A stretch of DNA of 16,219 nucleotides from Bacteroidota bacterium (GCA_024278565.1 JAJRSY010000198.1:1-16219); one strand, 5' to 3'. Shown: positions 1 to 6,249, counted from the stretch's first letter. Notes: generated by a model not told the origin, from the letters alone. Program-made: numbers and translations.

Positions 1-269
1 TAAGTGATTGAATATCAGCAAAATTAAAATTTTGTTAAAGTTTTCGGACTAAAATCAAAATTTCAAAAAACGCCAGCTCAATGCTTTGAAAACAAGACTC
101 TTATGGCATTTTATTAGCTAGAAAGGGCATACTGATTAGTTACGATGAGATTATCTTTTTTTGAAATTCGGTGATGCCTGAGCATCAGCTAATTGAAAAA
201 AATGAAAATATCGCCAAAAGAAACTTTTTTGATTTTTTCTGTTTTCGGAGTGGACTCAATAAGTGTATT
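1..269. other. AT-rich stretch without a recognisable gene
   Basis: This stretch lies beyond the broken hydrolase gene and is visibly richer in A and T than its surroundings. I read the minus strand in all three frames looking for the missing C-terminal half of the hydrolase and found only short stop-riddled segments. One small perfect hairpin is present at 172-187 (TGATGC, loop CTGA, GCATCA), without an adjacent T run, so it is not a convincing terminator. The 61-codon plus-strand reading frame at 193-378 overlies the hydrolase remnant and looks like a shadow. Confidence 0.5.
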
Positions 270-1016
270 CTACCCATTTTCTGTTTTTATGGTCTCGTGC
301 ATATTCTTGATAAGTGAATCTACATTACTGTGTCGCCAATCGGTCAATGATTGGTTGGGCAACCCATGGTATGAATAACTGAGAGAGTCCTGAAAAACCT
401 CATCTTTTTTTTATGGTGTAGGGGTAGGAATAATCATCAAAATGAACGGCATTGATATCGTATGCCGATACCAATTCGTCAACGATGGACACTAATCGTT
501 GTCGAACTTCGGGCAAGCCAGGGTCGTAGTAATGCTTTTTGCCGTATTTGAGTATCCATTCAGGGTGGATGTTGAAATCGTGTGCCGGGCTGAGAACATC
601 GGTTTTCAGGTCAAAAGTGGCCCGATAGGGGTTGATCCATGCGTGAAACTCCATACCTCTTTTGTGTGCCTCTTCGATCATCCATGATAAAAGGTCTTCT
701 TTTGCCTTGATGGTTTTGCCTTCGGACCCTGTTAAAAACCGAGGCCAAGGTGCGTAAGCTGAACCATAAAAGGCATCACCGGCAGCACGGATCTGTACTA
801 TGGCGGCATTAAAGTTCAATTCTTGGTAGAAATCGAGAATTTCAAGATAATCGGTTTTTTGTTTTTCTGCACTGTCATTTCCGTTTTTTGGCCAGTCGAT
901 ATTTACTACCGTCGCTACCCAAAAGCCACGAAACTCTGTTTTTGGTTGTGGAATTCTTGGTTTGAAGATTCCACAGGAAGTGATGGTCAAAAGAAGAAGG
1001 CACTATTTTTTATCAT
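270..1016 (-). pseudogene. Broken GHL10-family (DUF187) glycoside hydrolase lipoprotein gene
   Basis: The longest open piece (990-400, TTG as first codon) carries the N-terminal half of a glycosyl-hydrolase-like 10 protein: FRGFWVATVVNIDWP, then IVQIRAAGDAFYGS, FHAWINPYR and VHFDDYSYPY. Intact members are roughly 400-500 residues; this piece has 196. Three features indicate a decayed gene. (1) Upstream, ATG at 1016 opens MIKNSA, and restoring one C near 999-1001 gives MIKNSALLLLTITSCG, a good lipoprotein signal peptide. (2) Downstream, an A8 run (405-412, read on the minus strand) breaks the frame; removing one A continues as DEVFQDSLSYSYHGL and then LTDWRHSNVDSLIKNMHETI, as expected for the family. 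(3) A further stop follows at 270-272, where a second shift would give KWVEY. The remaining half is not found. It lies 72 bases after the nagB fusion, probably in the same operon. E. coli DigH, which cleaves denuded peptidoglycan, belongs to this family; the intact ancestor may have had a related role (inference). Confidence 0.8.
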
Positions 1017-1088
1017 TGGGTACCTAAAAAAAGCCTAAGCGGGCTAATTAACTAAAAATTGGTCTTTTGTTTTTATTAAGCACGATTA

Positions 1089-3014
1089 TTAAAACTCATG
1101 ACGGACAAATGCTTCCATGGCAGCGTAATCTGAAAGACCCAGAGCATTGTATTTTTTAGCGGTATCCCTATTGCGCTCTTCGGCACGCATCCAAAATTCC
1201 CGTGAATCATCCCCCTGGAACATGACTCCGTCTTTTTGTGATTGGTGGCAAAATATTGCATAGCGTTTTTTAAGTACCTGACCGGGACTCATGGGTACGG
1301 CCATTTCTATTTCATTGATATCCCATTCGTGCCAAGCTCCCCTATACAGCCATAGCCAGCAGTCTTTCATAAATGGTTCTGCTTTTAATTTTTTCAAGGC
1401 TTCGAAAACAGCATCAAGGCAAACTTTGTGCGTGCCATGTGGGTCGGCGAGATCCCCAGCAGCGAATATTTGGTGGGGCTTGATTTTTTTGATGATGTTC
1501 ATCATTATCTTAATATCTTCTTCAGACAGACTATTTTTTTTGATGGTACCTGTCTCATAGAAGGGAAGATCTAAAAAATGAACAAAAGAATCATCGAGTC
1601 CCATATGTCTGGTTGCGGCATACGATTCACTCCTTCGTATGTTGCCTTTTAATTGACGCACCTCTTCTGAATCAACACCGCCTGCTTTCTTTTGGTGTAT
1701 GTAGTCGATAATTTTTTGTGCTTTTTCAGAAAGATGTATTCTTTTTGATATTTCGGCGTATTTTCTGGCGTCTGCATCTGATACGGCAATGTTACCTGAA
1801 GTCTGGTAAACAATATGTACTTCATGGCCCTGCTCTACCAGTCTGTCGAACGTTCCTCCCATTGAAATAACATCATCATCGGGGTGTGGGCTGAAAATAA
1901 TCACCCTCTTTTTAACGGGGGTTGCACGTTCTGGTCTGTTGGTGTCATCGGCATTGGGTTTTCCGCCTGGCCAACCGGTAATGGTATGTTGCAATCGGTT
2001 GAACATTTTTATATTGAGATCGTACGAATCTTCCAGCGTCAGCAGATCGGCCATACCATTGTCATTGTAATCTTTATCGGTCAGGCTCAAAATGGTTTTA
2101 TTTGTTATTCCACAAAGCCAAACAATAGCTTTGGCGGTAAGCTCTTTCGTCCAATCGCACGAATCCACCAACCAAGGTGTTTTGTTTCGGGTCAATTCGC
2201 TTCCGGCACCAGTATCTAAAACAAAGGTGCAGTTTTTGTGCTGCTGTAAATAAGTGGCGGGAACCTGTGACGAAATCTCACCTTCAATGGTTTTTTTTAG
2301 TACTTCGGCCTTGTTTTCACCCCAACCAAGCAATACGATCCGTTTTGCACTTCGTACAGTGGCGATACCCATTGTAATCGCTTTTCTAGGTACATGGTCT
2401 ATGCCCAAGAATGAAGGGGCAGCATCAACCCGTGTAATATGATCTAAGATAATAACCCTGGTGCCCGAGTTGTAATGTGAACCTGGTTCGTTGAAACCAA
2501 TATGCCCCGTTCTTCCTATTCCCAATAACTGAAAATCGAGTCCGCCGAACTTTTTTATTTTTTTTTCATACGACAGGCAGTATTCAATTAGCTTTTCATT
2601 CGATACCATACCATCAGGTACATTGATATTTTCTGGTGGTATATCAATATGGTTGAACAAATGTTCATGCATGAAATAGTAATAACTTTGCATATTATCT
2701 TTGTCCATTGGTAAATATTCATCAAGATTGAAAGTGACCACGTTGGCAAAGCTCAAGCCCTCTTCTTTATGCATTCTGACCAATTCGGCATATACCTTTA
2801 TTGGAGAAGAACCTGTTGCCAGGCCCAATACACATTTCCTATTTTTAGAACGTTTTTTCTTAATGAGATCTGCTATCTCTTGAGCAACCTTGATCGATCC
2901 CTCATTGGAATTTGAAAAAATCACATTGTGTATTTTTTCATAACGGGTTTTTTCAAATTGGCCGACAGGTCTGTGGCTAATATCCGTTCCAACTTTTTTT
3001 ACGACCGTTTTCAT
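1089..3014 (-). CDS. nagB: Glucosamine-6-phosphate deaminase fused to PIG-L deacetylase domain
   Basis: This 641-residue cytoplasmic protein joins two enzymes. Residues about 30-290 are a NagB domain (glucosamine-6-phosphate to fructose-6-phosphate plus ammonia): GLATGSSP at 64-71 (phosphate loop), FNLDEY with the catalytic Asp98, and GIGRTGHIGFNEPGS with His171 and Glu176. Thr169 stands where E. coli NagB has Asp141. Residues about 368-560 are a PIG-L/LmbE zinc deacetylase: SPHPDDD at 375-381 and DPHGTHK at 524-530 supply the usual metal ligands. No signal peptide is seen. The two-domain form, much longer than the ~240-270 residues of single-domain NagB, is known in Bacteroidota. The PIG-L half may deacetylate GlcNAc-6-P and so stand in for NagA; this is inference. 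The gene is divergent from a DeoR regulator, with a perfect TAnnTTTG element and operator-like repeats upstream. It has no clear Shine-Dalgarno, which is normal in this phylum. Confidence 0.93.
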   Translation of the reverse strand: MKTVVKKVGTDISHRPVGQFEKTRYEKIHNVIFSNSNEGSIKVAQEIADLIKKKRSKNRKCVLGLATGSSPIKVYAELVRMHKEEGLSFANVVTFNLDEYLPMDKDNMQSYYYFMHEHLFNHIDIPPENINVPDGMVSNEKLIEYCLSYEKKIKKFGGLDFQLLGIGRTGHIGFNEPGSHYNSGTRVIILDHITRVDAAPSFLGIDHVPRKAITMGIATVRSAKRIVLLGWGENKAEVLKKTIEGEISSQVPATYLQQHKNCTFVLDTGAGSELTRNKTPWLVDSCDWTKELTAKAIVWLCGITNKTILSLTDKDYNDNGMADLLTLEDSYDLNIKMFNRLQHTITGWPGGKPNADDTNRPERATPVKKRVIIFSPHPDDDVISMGGTFDRLVEQGHEVHIVYQTSGNIAVSDADARKYAEISKRIHLSEKAQKIIDYIHQKKAGGVDSEEVRQLKGNIRRSESYAATRHMGLDDSFVHFLDLPFYETGTIKKNSLSEEDIKIMMNIIKKIKPHQIFAAGDLADPHGTHKVCLDAVFEALKKLKAEPFMKDCWLWLYRGAWHEWDINEIEMAVPMSPGQVLKKRYAIFCHQSQKDGVMFQGDDSREFWMRAEERNRDTAKKYNALGLSDYAAMEAFVRHEF

Positions 3015-3048
3015 ATAATGCTATTTGTTATTGGATAATGTAAGCAGG

Positions 3049-3056
3049 CAAATGTA
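3049..3056 (-). promoter_or_regulatory. Bacteroidota-type -7 promoter element for the nagB fusion gene
   Basis: On the minus strand this reads TACATTTG, a perfect match to the Bacteroidota -7 consensus TAnnTTTG, 35 bases upstream of the ATG. No TTG lies at the ideal -33 spacing, although TTGTTG occurs a little closer. The operator-like repeats begin immediately upstream, at 3061. Confidence 0.5.
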
Positions 3057-3060
3057 TACA

Positions 3061-3109
3061 ATAAAACAACAACTTGCTGTTTTATGCAATATAATTTGCT
3101 GTTTTATGC
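3061..3109. promoter_or_regulatory. Probable operator: inverted plus direct repeat of ATAAAACAGCA
   Basis: Three copies of an 11-bp motif lie here. ATAAAACAACA at 3061-3071 faces TGCTGTTTTAT at 3075-3085, forming an inverted repeat with one mismatch and a 3-base spacer. A third copy is at 3097-3107. The second and third are embedded in a perfect 14-bp direct repeat, TTGCTGTTTTATGC (3074-3087 and 3096-3109), spaced 22 bp apart, about two helical turns. The array abuts the nagB -7 element, so a bound protein would cover the -33 region. The divergent DeoR-family gene is the obvious candidate regulator (inference). Confidence 0.6.
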
Positions 3110-3151
3110 TTTTATTAAGAAATTTAGATGATTTTTAGATTATTAAGCGGT

Positions 3152-3162
3152 AAAAAACAGCA
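3152..3162 (+). promoter_or_regulatory. Fourth copy of the operator-like motif, before the DeoR gene
   Basis: AAAAAACAGCA matches the motif ATAAAACAGCA at 10 of 11 positions. It sits 16-26 bases upstream of the TATCTTTG element of the regulator gene, where a -33 box would be, which suggests autoregulation by the same protein. Confidence 0.45.
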
Positions 3163-3177
3163 TATTGATTAATTTAG

Positions 3178-3185
3178 TATCTTTG
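3178..3185 (+). promoter_or_regulatory. Bacteroidota-type -7 promoter element for the DeoR-family gene
   Basis: TATCTTTG is a perfect TAnnTTTG match, 40 bases before the ATG at 3225. A transcript starting here would begin near 3190, downstream of the alternative ATG at 3165, which supports the start at 3225. No TTG is present at standard -33 spacing. Confidence 0.5.
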
Positions 3186-3224
3186 TTGTTCGTATGTATT
3201 TTTAAGTTTATCAGAGGTGACTAT

Positions 3225-3974
3225 ATGTTAAAAGAAGAGCGTCAGCAGACGATATTGAGCGAAGTGGAACTCCACAATAGAATTTTATTGACCGATATTG
3301 CTGAAACGTTGGACGTTTCGATCGATACCGTTAGAAGGGATGTAAAAGAACTCGATGCCGATCAAAAGCTTAGAAAGGTACACGGAGGGGCAATTTCTTT
3401 GGGTTTCACAACCAATAGTGCGAGAAACACCAATATTTATGCACTTGATCAAAAGATTAAAATCGCAGAAAAGGCACTTACCCTGTTAAAAGATGGGGGA
3501 GTGGTTTTTATTGATGGGGGTACCACCTGTTTGGAATTGGCCCGCTTGGTTCCCCAAAATCTGGAACTGACCTGTTTTACCTTGAGCCTTCCGGTAGCCA
3601 TGGTCTTGTCATTAAAACCAAACCTTACGGTTATATTCATTGGAGGGCGTATTTCAAAGGAGTCTCAAATAGCGGTTGGGGCAAATGTCATACACAACCT
3701 TTCAGAGATCAAGGTCGATTTTAGTTTTATAGGTACTGGTTATGTGGATGCCGTATATGGTTTGACCGAATTTGATTGGGATATCGTTCAGCTAAAAAAA
3801 GCGGTGATCAAATCTTCTAAAAAAACCGTGCTTTTGTCGATTTCAGAAAAATTGAATTCGCAGCATCGCTACAAAACCTGTGATATCAATGCAATAGATA
3901 CCATGATAACAGAGTTGGATCCTAAAAATATACTTTTAGATTCGTTTAAAAACAACGACATTTACCTTTTATAA
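3225..3974 (+). CDS. DeoR/GlpR-family sugar-phosphate-responsive transcriptional regulator
   Basis: The product is a 249-residue DNA-binding regulator of typical DeoR-family length. Residues 1-57 form the helix-turn-helix: MLKEERQQTI, then LLTDIAETLDVSIDTVRRDVKEL, then the family signature LRKVHGGAI. Residues about 76-240 are the sensor domain, with the phosphate-binding loop FIDGGTTCLELA (95-106), IGGRIS (139-144) and FIGTGYVD (168-175). The ATG at 3165 would add 20 residues of hydrophobic sequence ahead of the domain. The ATG at 3225 is better: it has AGAGG at 3213-3217, seven bases upstream, and lies after the likely transcription start. Between the nagB fusion and murQ, it most likely responds to an amino-sugar phosphate and binds the repeats at 3061-3109 and 3152-3162. 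The effector is not readable from sequence. Confidence 0.9.
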   Translation: MLKEERQQTILSEVELHNRILLTDIAETLDVSIDTVRRDVKELDADQKLRKVHGGAISLGFTTNSARNTNIYALDQKIKIAEKALTLLKDGGVVFIDGGTTCLELARLVPQNLELTCFTLSLPVAMVLSLKPNLTVIFIGGRISKESQIAVGANVIHNLSEIKVDFSFIGTGYVDAVYGLTEFDWDIVQLKKAVIKSSKKTVLLSISEKLNSQHRYKTCDINAIDTMITELDPKNILLDSFKNNDIYLL

Positions 3975-3982
3975 CGTTGCCC

Positions 3983-4100
3983 TACCTGCCGGCAGGTAAA
4001 ATATAAAAGACCGTTTACTTTGATTGCACCCCGTCTTGAGCGAAGCCGAAAGGCTCAGTACAGGTTGCTGTTAGATACCTGTCTGGCCCGGCAGGCGGGT
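3983..4100. repeat. Cluster of short GC-rich palindromic repeats between the DeoR gene and murQ
   Basis: Three short repeat types are packed here. TACCTGCCGGCAGGTA at 3983-3998 is a perfect 16-bp palindrome. Around 4034-4062 a hairpin has nested stems: TGAGC (4037-4041) with GCTCA (4053-4057), and inside it GCC-GAAA-GGC (4045-4054). At 4084-4100 GGCCCGGCAGGCGGGTA resembles the CCTGCC family seen again near 5108 and 16074-16160. The murQ frame stays open through this stretch, which would produce a false N-terminal extension starting at 4020. Confidence 0.6.
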
Positions 4101-4130
4101 AAACAGTATTTTATAAACCAAAATCACACT

Positions 4131-4937
4131 ATGAGTTATACCAAAATCACCGAAACCCCTTCGAATCACAATAATTTGGAGCAATTGGATACCGCATCCA
4201 TCTTACAAAAAATGAACGAAGAGGACAAAAAGGTAGCCGATGCCGTTGCTTTGGTCATTCCCCAGATCACAAAATTGGTCAATGCGCTCGCTGAGCGTTT
4301 CGATACAGGAGGACGTCTCTTTTATATTGGTGCGGGCACCAGTGGCAGGCTGGGTATTTTAGATGCTTCCGAAATACCACCTACCTACGGTATGCCACAT
4401 GAGCGGGTCGTTGGTATCATTGCCGGTGGTGATACCGCCATTAGAAAATCGGTGGAACATGCCGAAGATGATAAACAACAGGCTTGGAAAGATTTGATGC
4501 AGCACAATATAAACGCCAATGATGTTCTGGTAGGTATTGCGGCCTCGGGTACAACCCCTTATGTGATTGGGGGTATCAAGGATGCCAAGGCAAACGGAAT
4601 ATTGACCGCAGGCATTACAAACAACCCAGGCTCTCCCTTACCGCAAGAGGCGGATATTGCTATTGAAATAAATGTAGGGCCTGAATTTGTCACAGGAAGT
4701 ACTCGCATGAAAAGCGGAACTTCGCAAAAGTTGGTGCTGAACATGATCTCTACAGCGCTAATGATAAAAATCGGCCGGGTTAAAGGAAACAAGATGGTCA
4801 ATATGCAATTGAGCAACGATAAATTAGTGGATCGTGGCGTTCGGTATGTTATGGAGGGATTGGGAATTGATTATGCCCCCGCCGAAAAACTGCTCAAAGA
4901 ACACGGTTCGGTAAAAAAGGCTTTGGATGCTGGATAG
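4131..4937 (+). CDS. murQ: N-acetylmuramic acid 6-phosphate etherase
   Basis: MurQ cleaves the lactyl ether of MurNAc-6-phosphate, giving GlcNAc-6-phosphate and D-lactate, in cytoplasmic peptidoglycan-sugar recycling. The 268-residue product is a single SIS domain plus helical tail with the family signatures in order: IGAGTSGRLGILDASEIPPTYG (66-87) with Glu81 matching the catalytic Glu83 of E. coli MurQ; SVEHAEDD (107-114) with Glu112 matching Glu114; GIAASGTTPYV (135-145); and GPEFVTGSTRMKSGTSQK (183-200). The C-terminal GVRYVMEGLG to LKEHGSVKKALDAG is also typical. Homology begins at MSYTKITE, so ATG 4131 was chosen; the 37 codons upstream (from 4020) are translated repeat DNA. Its product would feed the NagB-PIG-L fusion encoded divergently. 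It probably shares the regulator's transcript or is controlled by it. No MurNAc transporter or kinase lies in the window. Confidence 0.95.
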   Translation: MSYTKITETPSNHNNLEQLDTASILQKMNEEDKKVADAVALVIPQITKLVNALAERFDTGGRLFYIGAGTSGRLGILDASEIPPTYGMPHERVVGIIAGGDTAIRKSVEHAEDDKQQAWKDLMQHNINANDVLVGIAASGTTPYVIGGIKDAKANGILTAGITNNPGSPLPQEADIAIEINVGPEFVTGSTRMKSGTSQKLVLNMISTALMIKIGRVKGNKMVNMQLSNDKLVDRGVRYVMEGLGIDYAPAEKLLKEHGSVKKALDAG

Positions 4938-5244
4938 TTGACCTCATGTTTTCGCGAGCGCAGCGAAGCGATTTGTCACCTTGGTACACGATTTCAACAG
5001 CTTTCTTCTTCGTCGCCGAAATTTTTTAGTTGTTGAAATTATTGGATTGAATGTTTTATTTAAGCAGGTGTATAAATTGATGTTTTCGAGCATTCGGTAA
5101 ACAGCTTGCCCTCCATTAGGCGGGCAGGCTTCGTTGCCGAAGTTTTTTAGATGCTGAAACCTTCATATGGCTTTTCGCAAAAAGACGGTTTTACGAGGAG
5201 CTTTTGCGACGAGGTAATCTGTTCGTTGGGTGTGTAATGTTGTT
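4938..5244. repeat. Convergent gap with two diverged copies of a repeat, one carrying an insertion
   Basis: No gene is supported in this 307-base gap between the convergent murQ and cytochrome genes. It opens with GCGAGCGCAGCGAAGCG at 4955-4971. Unit 1 (4991-5039) is an inverted repeat with perfect 9-bp arms, ATTTCAACA and TGTTGAAAT, around AACAGCTT...TCGCCGAAATTTTTTAG. Unit 2 (5100-5160) repeats AACAGCTT...TTGCCGAAGTTTTTTAG...TGAAA but holds about 21 extra GC-rich bases (5108-5128), which have GCCC/GGGC arms and resemble the repeat at 16144. The T6 runs after the GC-rich parts could also help termination of murQ. Confidence 0.55.
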
Positions 5245-5649
5245 TTACTTCTTTTGAATCGCCTCCACTTCTTTTGGGGTAACCATTTCTTCAGAAGAAT
5301 TCCCCCAAGAATTCAGAATAAAGTTCATTACATCGGCAATTTCTTCATCTTCAAGGCCCATACGGGCCATTACGCTGTTATAGGTAACGCCATTGACAAT
5401 AAGTTCGCCGCTTTGGCCATATTTGATACCTCGGATACTTGCCTCACGATTGTTCATCAAATAATCGGATTTCGCCAAAGGAGGGAACGTATGCGCAACC
5501 CCTTCACCTTGTCCCAAATGGCAGGTAACACAAAAATCGTCATATATTTCGCTACCTCGTTGCATGCTTTCTTCAAGCACGGGGTCTTGAAAGAGCGCTA
5601 ATGAAAGACCTGTAACGGCCGTAAGGTATAATAGAATCAGTATTTTCAT
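5245..5649 (-). CDS. Small exported class I c-type cytochrome
   Basis: The 134-residue product starts with a signal peptide (MKILILLYLTAVTGLSLALF) and holds one heme-c site, CVTCH at residues 40-44, with His44 as an axial ligand. Met94 in NSVMARMG is the likely second ligand; the following LEDEEIADVMNFILNSWGN is the classic C-terminal helix of small class I cytochromes. Its length fits a single-domain periplasmic electron carrier. It lies on the same strand as, and downstream of, the PQQ-type dehydrogenase, separated only by the GIY-YIG/palindrome module, so it plausibly accepts electrons from that enzyme (inference). A role in another respiratory branch cannot be excluded. Confidence 0.9.
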   Translation of the reverse strand: MKILILLYLTAVTGLSLALFQDPVLEESMQRGSEIYDDFCVTCHLGQGEGVAHTFPPLAKSDYLMNNREASIRGIKYGQSGELIVNGVTYNSVMARMGLEDEEIADVMNFILNSWGNSSEEMVTPKEVEAIQKK

Positions 5650-5665
5650 GAGTTTTTTATTGATT

Positions 5666-5735
5666 TGTCCGGTCGAGCGCAGTCGAGACCTCCTTGTTCA
5701 CGACAACTAAGGTCTCGACTGCGCTCGACCGGACA
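5666..5735. repeat. Palindromic repeat A: perfect inverted repeat, 26-bp arms
   Basis: The arms 5666-5691 and 5710-5735 are exact reverse complements around an 18-base loop. Each arm starts with TGTCC on its outer side and contains the core GGTCGAGCGCAGTCGAGACC. The same core forms repeat B on the other side of the GIY-YIG gene. It lies between the GIY-YIG stop and the cytochrome start. No T run follows on either strand, so it is not a standard terminator. Confidence 0.92.
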
Positions 5736-5778
5736 TTTAGAAAAATTAACAAAATATTCTTTGTTATTCACGTAACAA

Positions 5779-6090
5779 TTAAGGTTTAAAATCAGAATGC
5801 GTACTATTTCTACATTCTGCCAGTATCTGAAGTAGGTCAAAGTCTTCATTGGCCAAAGCCAGTTTCTTTTTTCCGCTCCATTTTTTAATTTTCTTTTCAA
5901 AGTAAATTGCTTGTTCGGCATCATTGAACTCTTGACAAAAGATTAGCTCAACAGGTCTTCTTTTGTAAGTGAAACTACTTTTACTTCTGCCTTGTTGATG
6001 TTCTTCAAGCCTCCGTGAGATATTATTTGTGAAACCTGTGTAGGTTAGGCCATCAGAACATAGTAGGATATAGACGTAGTAGAGTTTCAT
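5779..6090 (-). CDS. GIY-YIG superfamily nuclease, small single-domain (UPF0213-like)
   Basis: This 103-residue protein is essentially one GIY-YIG domain. YYVYILLCSDGLTYTGFT (residues 4-21) gives the two signature tyrosine motifs, ISRRLEEHQQG (24-34) holds the catalytic-type Arg and a His, and AIYFEKKIKKWSGKKK (61-76) holds Glu65 at the metal-binding position. These features predict an active DNA nickase/endonuclease. No additional DNA-binding domain is visible, and homologues of this size are widespread with unclear function. The start at ATG 6090 gives the expected YVYIL position near the N terminus. The gene is bracketed by palindromes A (44 bases after the stop) and B (upstream of the start) and separates the dehydrogenase gene from the cytochrome gene, suggesting insertion of a unit. 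No promoter was recognised. Confidence 0.88.
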   Translation of the reverse strand: MKLYYVYILLCSDGLTYTGFTNNISRRLEEHQQGRSKSSFTYKRRPVELIFCQEFNDAEQAIYFEKKIKKWSGKKKLALANEDFDLLQILAECRNSTHSDFKP

Positions 6091-6125
6091 GAATTTTTGC
6101 TACAGGATCAGTTTTATTTTATGCG

Positions 6126-6214
6126 GGATGTCAGGTCGAGCGCAGTCGAGACCTATTTGTCTATTAAGTGAGGTCTCGACTGCGCTCGACCTGACAAACC
6201 TCGACCTGACATCC
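6126..6214. repeat. Palindromic repeat B, with an extra partial right arm
   Basis: The arms 6129-6154 and 6171-6196 are perfect 26-bp reverse complements around a 16-base loop, with the same 20-bp core GGTCGAGCGCAGTCGAGACC as repeat A; the outer bases are TGTCA instead of TGTCC. A second, shorter right arm, TCGACCTGACATCC at 6201-6214, is the exact complement of GGATGTCAGGTCGA at 6126-6139, so the left end can pair with either right arm. Confidence 0.92.
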
Positions 6215-6226
6215 GACCTTTTTATT

Positions 6227-6249
6227 CCCCCTTTGGGGGCTAGGGGGCT
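6227..6249 (-). repeat. CCCCCAAAGGGGG hairpin repeat overlapping the dehydrogenase stop codon
   Basis: Read on the minus strand, AGCCCCCTAG runs into CCCCCAAAGGGGG. The TAG stop of the dehydrogenase (6240-6242) and its last codons lie inside the repeat. A near-identical element sits at the stop of the giant adhesin gene (16013-16039) in the same orientation relative to its gene. It could act as a 3'-end hairpin, but no T run follows it. Confidence 0.7.

Noticed and set aside
193..378. 61-codon plus-strand reading frame
   Set aside because: It overlies the frame-shifted tail of the minus-strand hydrolase remnant and matches no family I know; no promoter or ribosome site seen.
400..990. Treating the 196-codon piece as an intact short hydrolase gene
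   Set aside because: It begins inside a signal peptide at a TTG, ends at a homopolymer run just after the DDYSYPY motif, and family-like sequence continues in another frame.
3165..3224. Upstream ATG extending the DeoR regulator by 20 residues
   Set aside because: The extension is hydrophobic and precedes the normal family N terminus; the ATG at 3225 has AGAGG at good spacing and lies after the likely transcription start.
4020..4130. 37-codon N-terminal extension of MurQ from a TTG codon
   Set aside because: The extension is translated palindromic-repeat DNA; MurQ homology begins at the ATG at 4131.
5666..5735. Rho-independent terminator for the GIY-YIG gene
   Set aside because: The stem is long and perfect but no T run follows on either strand, and the same sequence occurs upstream of the gene as well.
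5666..6196. CRISPR array suggested by the repeated 20-bp core
   Set aside because: There are only two palindromic copies about 460 bases apart with a nuclease gene between them, no regular spacers and no cas genes.
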